This document shows positions 1 to 5,248 of a stretch of 5,677 nucleotides of DNA, one piece after another. Location of the stretch: the NCBI GenBank assembly GCA_015494165.1, contig WGBS01000145.1, positions 1 to 5,677 on the forward strand, read 5' to 3'. The notes beneath the pieces were generated by a model. That model was not told where the DNA came from and made no database searches. It worked only from the letters and a program-made list of their open reading frames with translations. Numbering within the stretch: the stretch's first letter is position 1; every line of letters starts with the position of its first letter. The stretch comes from Gammaproteobacteria bacterium. GTDB lineage: Bacteria; Pseudomonadota; Gammaproteobacteria; S144-34. The position numbers and the translations under genes are program-made.

Positions 1-265
1 TCTCCGATCCCATCATGTGTGGCGCCGAGGCGACCACGTAGAGAAGCCTGAGAGGCTGCACCCCTCCCGCCCTTGCTGCGCAGGATCGGCACGGTGCGCT
101 GCCGGGAGGTCGGAGCCGAACGAGGACGAGGCAGGAAAAGAGCGAAATCTCTGACAGGAGGTTGACCGCCGGGGCCGCTTTAGAGAAGCGGCATCTTGCC
201 GCGACCACCCTTTCTGATGCCCGACACCTGATCTCCGACCTCTGATCTCTGACGCCCGGTTCCCG
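1..265. other. Intergenic region upstream of the HPr-rel-A cassette
   Basis: I see no convincing gene here. It contains a perfect 7-bp hairpin at 174-192 (GCCGCTT, loop TAGAG, AAGCGGC), a 5-bp hairpin at 45-57 (AGCCT/AGGCT), an inverted pair CCTCCCG (63-69) and CGGGAGG (113-119), and repetitive sequence from 214 into the first gene. An orphan Shine-Dalgarno-like AGGAGGT lies at 156-162 with no usable start after it. No clear promoter for the downstream cassette is visible: TTGACC at 162-167 resembles a -35 box but lacks a -10 partner. A possible start of a divergent gene at the left edge is discussed under findings. Confidence 0.6.
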
Positions 266-274
266 ATGCCCGAC
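214..274. repeat. Short imperfect CTGAT/CCGA repeats overlapping the pqqD-like start
   Basis: CTGAT occurs at 214, 228 and 242, each followed within a few bases by C(C/T)GA, giving an imperfect unit of about 14 bp. The word GATGCCCGAC occurs twice, at 216-225 and 265-274, and the second copy contains the ATG start of the first gene. Similar ATCAG/CTGAT words recur in the tRNA-Gly/tRNA-Thr spacer, suggesting a dispersed intergenic repeat vocabulary. The match is degenerate and the boundaries are approximate. Confidence 0.4.
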
Positions 275-571
275 TCCCGGCCAGCCTCCGGCGGCCCGTC
301 CTGGCGGCTGCGCCCCTGGGTGCGGCTGCGGTGGCGCGAGCTCGACGGCGAGCACGTGCTGCACGAGGCCTCGAGCGGCGACGTGCACCTGCTCGATGCC
401 GCCTCGGCGCTGCTGCTGCGCCTGCTCGCGGAGGACGCGCGCGCGGAGGATGACCTCGCGGACGCGCTCGCCGGGGCGGCCGGCCTCGGAGCCGGCGCCG
501 CGGCGCGCGAGGCCGTGCGCCAGCGCCTCGAGGCGCTGGCGGAGGCGGGCCTCGTGGAGCGCTGCCCGTGA
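266..571 (+). CDS. HPr-rel-A system PqqD family peptide chaperone
   Basis: This is a small 101-aa protein related to PqqD, a domain that in other systems binds a peptide substrate (RiPP recognition element) and presents it to a modifying enzyme. The core begins at about residue 13 (WRLRPWVRLRWRELDG). The typical stretch of the family follows: HVLHEASSGDVHLLDAAS at about 30-47, a helix rich in Leu and Ala, and a C-terminal helix ending EALAEAGLVER. No signal peptide or membrane segment is seen. The ATG at 266 is the only good start, but it has no recognisable Shine-Dalgarno sequence and sits inside a repeated word of the upstream spacer, so the first 11 or so residues may be recruited spacer sequence. 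The stop overlaps the GTG of the next gene by four bases, implying translational coupling. The assignment rests on the domain pattern together with the two genes downstream. The peptide-binding role here is inferred. Confidence 0.82.
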   Translation: MPDSRPASGGPSWRLRPWVRLRWRELDGEHVLHEASSGDVHLLDAASALLLRLLAEDARAEDDLADALAGAAGLGAGAAAREAVRQRLEALAEAGLVERCP

Positions 572-1506
572 CGTCGATGCCGGAAACCGTCGGCGCCCTC
601 GGCCGTGCGGCGCTTCGCGCGCGGCTGCGCGGCGCGGGCCTGGCGCTGCGCTGCGGCCCCCTCGTCTGGCGCGTGCGCTCGCCGCTCGCCGAGGTGGCCC
701 GGCATCTGGCGGAGCTCTACGCGGGCTACCCGCTCGCGCCCGACGGTTTCGCCGACTACCACGTCGGCGTCGCGCCGCTGCGGGGCCCGCGGCGCTGGCT
801 GCGGCCGCAGGTGCGCTTCCTGTTCGACGGCGAGGCTCCCTTCCATCCGCTGCCGCGCGCCCAGGCGGCGGCCTGCCTCGAGTGGGGCATGAACTGGTGC
901 GTGGGGGCGCACGGCCACGCCTGGCTCGTGCTGCACGCGGCGGTGGTCGCGCGCGGCGCGCACGCGCTGGTGCTGCCGGGGCCGCCGGGCGCGGGCAAGA
1001 GCACCCTGTGCGCGGCGCTGGCATACTCGGGCTGGCGGCTGCTCTCGGACGAGCTCGCGCTGCTCGACCCGGCCACCGGAGCGGTGCTGCCGCTGCCGCG
1101 CCCGATCAGCCTCAAGGGGCCCAGCGTCGCCGTGATCCGCGAGCGTTTCGCCGACGCCCGTCTCGGCCCCGTCGTTCCCGACACGCGCAAGGGCGACCTC
1201 GCCTTCCTGGCCGCGCCACCCGCGAGCGTCGCCGCCATGGACGCGCCCGCGCGCGTGGCCTGGATCGTCAGCCCGCACTACGAGGCGGGCACCCGCGGCG
1301 CGCGCCTCGAGCGCCGCCGCCGCGGCCGCATGCTGGTCTGGCTCGCGCGCAACGCCTTCAACCAGGCGGTGCACGGCGAGGCGGGCTTCGACCTCCTCGC
1401 CGACGTGGTGGCCGGCGCCGAGTGCCACGCGTTGCGCTACGGCGACCTCGACGCCGCGCTGGCGGCGCTCGAGGCGCTCGCGGCGGGGGAGGAGGCGGCG
1501 GCGTGA
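568..1506 (+). CDS. HprK-related kinase A
   Basis: This is a 312-aa P-loop kinase distantly related to HPr kinase/phosphorylase HprK. The Walker A motif GPPGAGKST is at residues 138-146. Just before it lies the LHAAVV segment (122-127), comparable to the conserved His region ahead of the P-loop in HprK. After it come GWRLLSDELALL (155-166), with acidic residues D161 and E162 in the position of the HprK catalytic Asp pair, and PRPISLKGPS (178-187), a segment I associate with the HprK-related A subfamily. The N-terminal 110 or so residues do not look like the HprK N-terminal domain and include the WGMNWCVG stretch (106-113). Translation starts at GTG 568, within a GTGA overlap with the preceding stop; an internal ATG three codons on is an alternative. 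No HPr (PtsH) gene is nearby, so HPr is unlikely to be the substrate. The true phosphoacceptor is unknown; a peptide bound by the PqqD-like partner is one inference. Confidence 0.88.
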   Translation: MTSMPETVGALGRAALRARLRGAGLALRCGPLVWRVRSPLAEVARHLAELYAGYPLAPDGFADYHVGVAPLRGPRRWLRPQVRFLFDGEAPFHPLPRAQAAACLEWGMNWCVGAHGHAWLVLHAAVVARGAHALVLPGPPGAGKSTLCAALAYSGWRLLSDELALLDPATGAVLPLPRPISLKGPSVAVIRERFADARLGPVVPDTRKGDLAFLAAPPASVAAMDAPARVAWIVSPHYEAGTRGARLERRRRGRMLVWLARNAFNQAVHGEAGFDLLADVVAGAECHALRYGDLDAALAALEALAAGEEAAA

Positions 1507-2576
1507 GCGCCGGCCTCGCGGCGACCCCGCTGGTCCGCGCGCTGCGCGTGCCGGACGATGCCGCCGCCTTCGGCGCGCGCGAGTGGGACCTCGCCGTGCG
1601 TGCCGGGCGCCGCAGCGCGCTGCTCGCCGCGCTCGCCGCGCGCCTCGCCGAGGGGCCCGGGCTCGAGGCCGCGCCGCCCGCGGTGCGCCGCCATCTCGAG
1701 GGCGCGCTGCGGCTCGCGGCGCATCACGCCCGTGCGCTGCGCCACGAGGCCGCCGTGGTGCGCGAGGCGCTCGCGCCGCTCGGCGTGCCGCTGGTCCTGC
1801 TGAAGGGGGCGGCCTACGTGCTCGGCGGGCTGCCGCCCGCCCCGGGCCGCCTTGTCGCGGACCTCGACCTGCTCCTGCCGCGCGCGGCGCTGCCCGAGGC
1901 CGAGCGGCTGCTCTTCCGGCGCGGCTGGCTCACCGCCGAGCCGGATCCCTACGACCAGCGCTACTACCGCGAGTGGATGCACGAGGTCCCGCCCCTGCGC
2001 CACGCCGCGCGCGGTACGGTGCTCGACCTGCACCACGCCCTCGTCCCGCCCACGGGCCGGCTCGGCCGCGACCCCGGGGACGTCGCCGCGCGCGCCCGCG
2101 GTATCGGCGACGGCCTGCGCGTGCCGGCGCCGGAGGACCTCGTCGTGCACGCCGCCCTGCACCGGCTCGGCGACGGCGAGCACGAGCGCGCCCTGCGCGA
2201 CCTGTGGGACCTCGACCGCATGCTCCGGGCCTGGGGCCGGGACGCGGCCTTCCGGGAGGCGCTCGAGGCGCGCGCAGCCGCCTTCCGGGCCGAGCGCGCC
2301 GTGGCCTATGCCCTGCGCGCGGCCTACGCCGTCTTCGCCACGCCGATTCCGGGACCGCTGCTCGCGCACCTCGAGCGGCGCGGCCGCTGCCGCGCCGGTG
2401 CGCGGGTCGTGGTGCCGCTGCTGCTGCGTGCCGCCGATCCCGCGCGGCCTCCGGCCTGGCGCGGGGAGGGCGCGGCGCGTCTTGCCATGTACGTGCGCGG
2501 CCACTGGACGCGCATGCCGGCGCGCCTGCTGCTGCCGCACCTCGCGCGCAAGGCCTGGCGGCGGCGTCACGGGTGA
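1503..2576 (+). CDS. Nucleotidyltransferase family protein of the HPr-rel-A cassette
   Basis: This 357-aa protein matches the uncharacterised nucleotidyltransferase family (PF14907 type). Visible motifs are LVLLKGAA (97-104), VADLDLLLP (118-126) with the two metal-binding Asp residues D120 and D122, LDLHHAL (174-180) with the probable third acidic residue D175, EDLVVHAALHRL (211-222), and LRDLWDLDRML (231-241). The family would transfer a nucleotidyl group, or in related peptide systems modify a phosphate already added by a kinase; the substrate here is unknown. The frame is open far upstream, but that part overlaps the kinase gene in another frame. The GTG at 1503 forms a GTGA overlap with the kinase stop and is the obvious start, with SAGLAATPLV following. 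The C-terminus is rich in Arg and Lys (ARKAWRRRHG), and no membrane segment is clear. It is the last gene of the cassette; a repeat-rich spacer follows. Confidence 0.85.
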   Translation: MSAGLAATPLVRALRVPDDAAAFGAREWDLAVRAGRRSALLAALAARLAEGPGLEAAPPAVRRHLEGALRLAAHHARALRHEAAVVREALAPLGVPLVLLKGAAYVLGGLPPAPGRLVADLDLLLPRAALPEAERLLFRRGWLTAEPDPYDQRYYREWMHEVPPLRHAARGTVLDLHHALVPPTGRLGRDPGDVAARARGIGDGLRVPAPEDLVVHAALHRLGDGEHERALRDLWDLDRMLRAWGRDAAFREALEARAAAFRAERAVAYALRAAYAVFATPIPGPLLAHLERRGRCRAGARVVVPLLLRAADPARPPAWRGEGAARLAMYVRGHWTRMPARLLLPHLARKAWRRRHG

Positions 2577-2583
2577 CGGGCGG

Positions 2584-2644
2584 CGGGTTGCGGGAGACGG
2601 GAAAACGGTATGGTGAACGGGTGACGGGTTGCGGGAGACGGGAA
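2584..2644. repeat. 20-bp exact direct repeat, two copies
   Basis: The 20-base word CGGGTTGCGGGAGACGGGAA occurs exactly at 2584-2603 and again at 2625-2644, 41 bp apart, with GTGACGGG-like sequence between. Shorter versions (GGGAGACGGG) recur at 3511-3520 and 3525-3534 in the next spacer, and a relative (ACGGGAGAACGGGAGG) at 5075-5090 between two tRNA genes. Confidence 0.75.
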
Positions 2645-2686
2645 GGAGACCGCGACTCCGAAGCGGAGGGGGCGCTTGGCGGGCTG

Positions 2687-2820
2687 CTGTAGACCGTGGG
2701 CTGCAACCTGTAACCTGGCTTTGCGGGAAGGGCTTCCCGCCCCGATCAGGTGGCCGCGCGCGAAGCGCGCACCAATCCTCGTCTCCCGGCCCCCGCCTCC
2801 CGCCTCTGCGCCGCAGGCGT
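2687..2820 (+). repeat. REP-like composite element, copy 1
   Basis: This element aligns along its whole length with 3663-3800, in the same orientation. It begins CTGTAGACCG, continues with TGCAACCTGTAACC, then has two hairpins. The first is perfect: GCGGGAA (2723-2729), loop GGGC, TTCCCGC (2734-2740). The second is GCGCGC (2756-2761), loop GAA, GCGCGC (2765-2770). A tail of CTCCCG-type words follows. A GGGAGGGGCTTC...CCCCGAT-type core is typical of the extragenic palindromes found in many gammaproteobacteria, which are mobilised in some genomes by RAYT transposases. No such transposase is present in this window. Confidence 0.7.
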
Positions 2821-2844
2821 CCGCGGCGCACCGTGAACCGCAGG

Positions 2845-2873
2845 CTGTTTCTCGCGGGCCGGTCGGCTACACT
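2845..2873 (+). promoter_or_regulatory. Weak candidate promoter for the Uma2 gene
   Basis: TACACT at 2868-2873 matches four of six bases of the sigma-70 -10 consensus and lies 34 bases ahead of the start codon. The sequence 17 bases further upstream (CTGTTT, 2845-2850) is a poor -35 box. The call rests mainly on the -10 box and its position after the repeat element. Confidence 0.3.
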
Positions 2874-2887
2874 CGAGTCAAGCGATC

Positions 2888-2895
2888 AAAGGAGG
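2888..2895 (+). promoter_or_regulatory. Strong ribosome binding site of the Uma2 gene
   Basis: AAAGGAGG is an almost perfect match to the anti-Shine-Dalgarno sequence. It ends 9 bases before GTG 2905 and 12 bases before ATG 2908, and so supports a start here rather than anywhere in the long open frame upstream. It cannot decide between these two adjacent codons. Confidence 0.7.
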
Positions 2896-2907
2896 GCCCG
2901 ACGGGTG

Positions 2908-3477
2908 ATGGAGATGCCGGCCGTGCGCAGGCACCGCTGGAGCCGCCGCGAGTACGAGCGGGCGGTGGCCGCGGGCGTGTTTCCGCCCGACGCCCGGCTG
3001 GAGCTCGTCGACGGGGAGATCGTGGAGATGACGCCGCAGGGAAGCAGGCATGCCGTGGCGGTGCAGCTCGTGGAGGAGGCGCTGCGCCGGCTGTTTCCGG
3101 GCAAGTTCTCGATCCGCGTCCAGATGCCGCTGGCGCTGGGCCAAGACTCTGAGCCCGAACCCGACGTGGCGGTGGTGCGCGGGGCGCCGCGGGACCACGT
3201 CGCGTGCCATCCCGGGCCCGGCGACACCCTGCTGGTGGTGGAGGCGGCGGAGGCGACGCTCGCGTGGGACCGCGACGTGAAGGCGGCGCTCTATGCGCGG
3301 GCGGGCGTTCCCGAGTGCTGGATCGTGGACGTGACCGGCCGCGCCCTCCACGTCATGCGTGAGCCGGCCCCCGGGGGCTACGGCGACCGGCGCGTGCTGG
3401 GCCCCGGCGAGCGGATCTTGCCCGGCGCGGCCCCGCCGGGCGGCGAGCCCGTCCGCGTCGCCGACCTGTTGCCCTGA
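2908..3477 (+). CDS. Uma2 family (DUF820) PD-(D/E)XK nuclease-fold protein
   Basis: This 189-aa protein has the usual length and pattern of the Uma2/DUF820 family, which has a restriction-endonuclease-like fold and is best known from expanded families in cyanobacteria; its cellular role is unresolved. In order it shows WSRREYERAVAAGVF near the N-terminus, LELVDGEIVEM (31-41), H48, the EPDVAVV motif with D86 (84-90), LLVVEAAEAT with E112 (108-117), then D121 and K125 ahead of ALYARAGVPECWIVDV. D86, E112 and K125 are plausible catalytic residues. The usual segment after the Glu (often EVxxxS) is altered to EAAEAT, which may or may not matter. The start at ATG 2908 is set by the AAAGGAGG site; GTG 2905 is equally possible. 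It stands alone as a single gene, with REP-like repeats on both sides. No toxin, antitoxin or methylase partner is visible. Confidence 0.85.
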   Translation: MEMPAVRRHRWSRREYERAVAAGVFPPDARLELVDGEIVEMTPQGSRHAVAVQLVEEALRRLFPGKFSIRVQMPLALGQDSEPEPDVAVVRGAPRDHVACHPGPGDTLLVVEAAEATLAWDRDVKAALYARAGVPECWIVDVTGRALHVMREPAPGGYGDRRVLGPGERILPGAAPPGGEPVRVADLLP

Positions 3478-3548
3478 TCAGTTCACAGGGCCCGCTTCGC
3501 GGGAGTGCACGGGAGACGGGTAACGGGAGACGGGAAAAAAAACCGAAC

Positions 3549-3605
3549 GGCCGCGCGCGAAGCGCGCACCGACCCTCGTCTCCCGACGCTCGCCTCCCGC
3601 CACTC
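3549..3605 (+). repeat. REP-like composite element, partial copy
   Basis: Positions 3549-3570 are identical over 22 bases to 2752-2773 of copy 1, including the GCGCGC/GAA/GCGCGC hairpin. The sequence continues with CCTCGTCTCCCG and CGCCTCCCGCC, as in copy 1. The first half of the element, with the TGCAACCTGTAACC block and the GGGCTTC hairpin, is missing; GGGAGACGGG words stand in its place. Confidence 0.65.
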
Positions 3606-3662
3606 TCGACCGGCAGTTGACGGAGGACGGGCTGCGGGTGACGGGTCACGGTGTACAGGCCA

Positions 3663-3800
3663 CTGTAAACCGCAACCTGCAACCTGTAACCCGGCCTTGT
3701 GGGAGGGGCTTCCAGCCCCGATCAGATGGCCGCGCGGAGCGCGCTCCACCCACCCCTCGCCTCCCGATCCCCGCCTCCCGTCTCTTGCCCCCTGCAGGCC
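3663..3800 (+). repeat. REP-like composite element, copy 2
   Basis: This is a near-copy of 2687-2820 in the same orientation, starting CTGTAAACCG and sharing TGCAACCTGTAACC, a GGGCTTCC core, CCCCGATCAG and the CTCCCG-type tail. Its first hairpin is GGGGCT (3705-3710), loop TCC, AGCCCC (3714-3719). It uses different pairing partners from copy 1 although the sequences align, so the structure is kept while the bases change. The second hairpin region has become the 10-bp palindrome GAGCGCGCTC. The element ends two bases before the galE stop codon. Confidence 0.7.
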
Positions 3801-3801
3801 G

Positions 3802-4812
3802 CTAGCTCGGGAAGCGGCCGCCGGCGGCGGCCAGCCGCTCCTCCCAGGCCAGGGCGTGGCGCACGATGGTGTCGAGGTCGTCCAGGCGCGGCGCCCAGCC
3901 CAGCACCTCGCGGATGCGCTCGGCGCGGGCGATCAGGCTCGGCGGGTCGCCCGGGCGGCGCGGGGCGGGCTCGGCCGGGATGGGGCGGCCCGCGGCCCGC
4001 TCGACCGCGGCCAGCACCTCGCGCACGCTGTAGCCGCGCCCGTAGCCCACGTTGAGCACTGTCGAGGTGCCCCCGCCACGCAGGTAGTCGAGGGCCCGCA
4101 GGTGCGCGGCGGCCAGGTCCTCGACGTGGATGTAGTCGCGCACCCCGGTCCCGTCCGGGGTGGGGTAGTCGGTCCCATATATAAGGATGCGATCGCGGCG
4201 GCCCACCGCCACCTCGCAGGCGACCTTGATTAGGTGGGTGGCCTCCGGCGTGGCCTGGCCGAGGCGGCCCTGCGGGTCGGCGCCCGCCACGTTGAAGTAC
4301 CGCAGCGCCACGTAACGCGGCCCCCCGGCCGCGGCCAGGTCGCGCAGCATCCACTCGCTCATGAGCTTGGAGGTGCCGTAGGGGTTGATGGGCGCGGTGG
4401 GCGTGTCCTCGGCGGCCACCCCGCCCTCCGGGATCCCGTACACGGCGGCGGTGGACGAGAAGATGACATGGCGCACCCCCGCCTCGGCGCAGCATTCAAG
4501 GAGGGTGCGGGTGGCGCAGGTGTTGTTTCCGTAATATTTGAGGGGCCTCTCGACGGACTCCGGCACCACGGTGTGGGCGGCGAAATGCATGAGCGCCTCC
4601 ACGCCGTGCTCGGCCAGCAGGCGGCGGACGAGGGCGGCGTCGCCCGTGTCGCCGACCACCAGCTCGCCGTGAAGGACGGCCTTGCGGTGGCCGGTGCTGA
4701 GGTTGTCGAGCACCACCACCCGCTCGCCGGCCTCGCCGAGCTGGCGCACGACGTGGCTGCCGATGTAGCCCGCCCCGCCCGTGACCAGGATCGCCCCGCG
4801 TCGCTCCCCCAT
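3802..4812 (-). CDS. galE: UDP-glucose 4-epimerase
   Basis: GalE interconverts UDP-glucose and UDP-galactose in the cytoplasm with bound NAD, feeding the Leloir pathway and surface polysaccharide synthesis. The 336-aa product is the normal length. It shows the NAD-binding TGGAGYIG (11-18), DNLSTG (36-41), FSSTAAVYG with catalytic T121 (118-126), the YxxxK pair Y145 and K149, RYFNVAGA (171-178), RDYIHVEDLA (225-234), LNVGYGRGYSV (253-263) and RRPGDP (285-290). The position equivalent to the E. coli gatekeeper Tyr299 appears to be Leu293, so activity on N-acetylated sugars cannot be excluded. ATG 4812 is preferred because GGGAGA lies about 7 bases upstream. An in-frame ATG at 4836 would add eight residues, but its GGGGAA lies only 2 bases away and inside a hairpin (4841-4856). 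The gene is transcribed divergently from the tRNA-tuf operon and convergently with the Uma2 gene. No other gal or polysaccharide gene is in the window. Confidence 0.95.
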   Translation of the reverse strand: MGERRGAILVTGGAGYIGSHVVRQLGEAGERVVVLDNLSTGHRKAVLHGELVVGDTGDAALVRRLLAEHGVEALMHFAAHTVVPESVERPLKYYGNNTCATRTLLECCAEAGVRHVIFSSTAAVYGIPEGGVAAEDTPTAPINPYGTSKLMSEWMLRDLAAAGGPRYVALRYFNVAGADPQGRLGQATPEATHLIKVACEVAVGRRDRILIYGTDYPTPDGTGVRDYIHVEDLAAAHLRALDYLRGGGTSTVLNVGYGRGYSVREVLAAVERAAGRPIPAEPAPRRPGDPPSLIARAERIREVLGWAPRLDDLDTIVRHALAWEERLAAAGGRFPS

Positions 4813-4840
4813 GCCGTGTTCTCCCTGCCCTGCCATGCTT

Positions 4841-4856
4841 CCCCGCGGACGCGGGG
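4841..4856 (-). promoter_or_regulatory. Hairpin in the galE leader
   Basis: CCCCGC (4841-4846) and GCGGGG (4851-4856) pair perfectly around a 4-base loop. In the galE transcript this stem would cover the GGGGAA just ahead of the ATG at 4836, leaving the site ahead of ATG 4812 exposed. No T run follows, so it is not a typical terminator. Confidence 0.4.
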
Positions 4857-4862
4857 GCGCCT

Positions 4863-4871
4863 AAAATAGCA
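4863..4871 (-). promoter_or_regulatory. galE: Candidate extended -10 promoter for galE
   Basis: On the - strand the sequence reads TGC-TATTTT, an extended -10 element: TATTTT (4868 down to 4863) matches four of six consensus bases and is preceded by TG one base away. It is one of the few AT-rich stretches in this area and lies about 50 bases upstream of the preferred galE start. No -35 box is recognisable, which fits an extended -10 promoter. Confidence 0.45.
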
Positions 4872-4913
4872 CGCGTCCCGTGCGCGCCGCGCGCGACGGT
4901 GCGCGACGGCCTG

Positions 4914-4942
4914 TTGACACCCGGGGGCCGCTTCCCGAAAAT
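4914..4942 (+). promoter_or_regulatory. Promoter of the tRNA-Tyr/Gly/Thr-tuf operon
   Basis: A perfect -35 box TTGACA (4914-4919) is followed after 17 bases by GAAAAT (4937-4942), four of six matches to the -10 consensus. Transcription would start near 4949, about 10 bases before tRNA-Tyr, a normal short leader for a tRNA operon. The -10 is weak, and the bases after it (ACGCTGCT) are not markedly GC-rich. Confidence 0.7.
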
Positions 4943-4959
4943 ACGCTGCTTACGTCCGG

Positions 4960-5044
4960 GGAGGGGTTCCCGAGCGGTCAAAGGGGGCAGACTGTAAATC
5001 TGCTGGCTCAGCCTTCGGAGGTTCGAATCCTCCCCCCTCCACCA
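4960..5044 (+). tRNA. tyrU: tRNA-Tyr (anticodon GTA)
   Basis: This 85-nt gene includes an encoded CCA end. The acceptor stem is GGAGGGG (4960-4966) with CCCCTCC (5034-5040) and discriminator A5041. The anticodon arm is GCAGA-CTGTAAA-TCTGC with GTA at 4994-4996. The long class II variable arm has a GGC-TCA-GCC stem (5005-5013), and the T arm is GGAGG-TTCGAAT-CCTCC. Length and loops match E. coli tRNA-Tyr. It is the first tRNA of the operon; no tRNA-Thr (thrU) precedes it, unlike in E. coli. Confidence 0.98.
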
Positions 5045-5164
5045 GCAAGGCACGGTTCGGTCGCGCTTCAGGCCACGGGAGAACGGGAGGTCGGCATCCA
5101 GACAGGCAGGTGAGTCGGAGGAGGGCTGCCGGCGCCCGGCCCCGCGGCCCGGGGCGGAGGACAC

Positions 5165-5238
<74 letters not shown>

Positions 5239-5248
5239 ATCCGGGCGT

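Larger units (their letters stand above)
2577..2904. other. Repeat-rich spacer between the cassette and the Uma2 gene
   Basis: This gene-free stretch consists mostly of repeats. From the left it has ACGGG-type words such as GTGACGGG and GGGAGACGGG, then a REP-like composite element (2687-2820), then the leader of the Uma2 gene with a strong Shine-Dalgarno sequence. Its right half carries the inverse words (CTCCCG, CCTCCCG), so the spacer as a whole is a loose inverted repeat. I see no T-tract terminator after the nucleotidyltransferase gene. Confidence 0.65.
3478..3801. other. Repeat-rich spacer between the Uma2 gene and galE
   Basis: The two flanking genes converge on this gene-free stretch. 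It holds a perfect hairpin at 3491-3503 (CCCGC, loop TTC, GCGGG), GGGAGACGGG words at 3511-3534, a run of eight A at 3535-3542, a partial REP-like copy (3549-3605) and a full copy (3663-3800). The 3491 hairpin lacks a following T run, so I do not call it a terminator for the Uma2 gene. No clear terminator for galE is seen either. Confidence 0.65.

Noticed and set aside
15..41. Short frame MCGAEATT, reminiscent of the MCG start of class II amidotransferases
   Set aside because: It stops after eight codons and does not continue like an amidotransferase; a chance match.
156..167. Orphan AGGAGGT followed by TTGACC
   Set aside because: No start codon lies at a usable distance after the Shine-Dalgarno-like sequence, and no -10 box lies 15-19 bases after the -35-like one.
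13..1428. 471-aa open frame on the - strand
   Set aside because: It is antisense to the PqqD-like and kinase genes, rich in Arg/Ala/Gln/His with no domain pattern, and typical of shadow frames in GC-rich DNA.
396..1502. Upstream extension of the nucleotidyltransferase frame
   Set aside because: The translated part is Arg/Ala/Gly-rich shadow sequence over the kinase gene; the GTGA overlap at 1503 gives the natural start.
1437..2831. 464-aa open frame on the - strand
   Set aside because: It is antisense to the nucleotidyltransferase gene and runs on into the repeat spacer; its composition is low complexity and no motifs are seen.
2629..2907. Upstream extension of the Uma2 frame
   Set aside because: It lies in the REP-like element and spacer repeats; the strong ribosome binding site at 2888-2895 points to a start at 2905 or 2908.
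3491..3503. CCCGC-TTC-GCGGG hairpin as a terminator of the Uma2 gene
   Set aside because: No T run follows; only a hairpin can be claimed.
2584..3800. Repeat units as a CRISPR array
   Set aside because: Units are degenerate, differ in length and spacing, form loose inverted arms, and have no uniform spacers or cas genes nearby.
4175..4186. AT-rich CATATATAAG island as a promoter inside galE
   Set aside because: It encodes the conserved IYGTDY segment of GalE on the other strand and has no -35 partner on the + strand.
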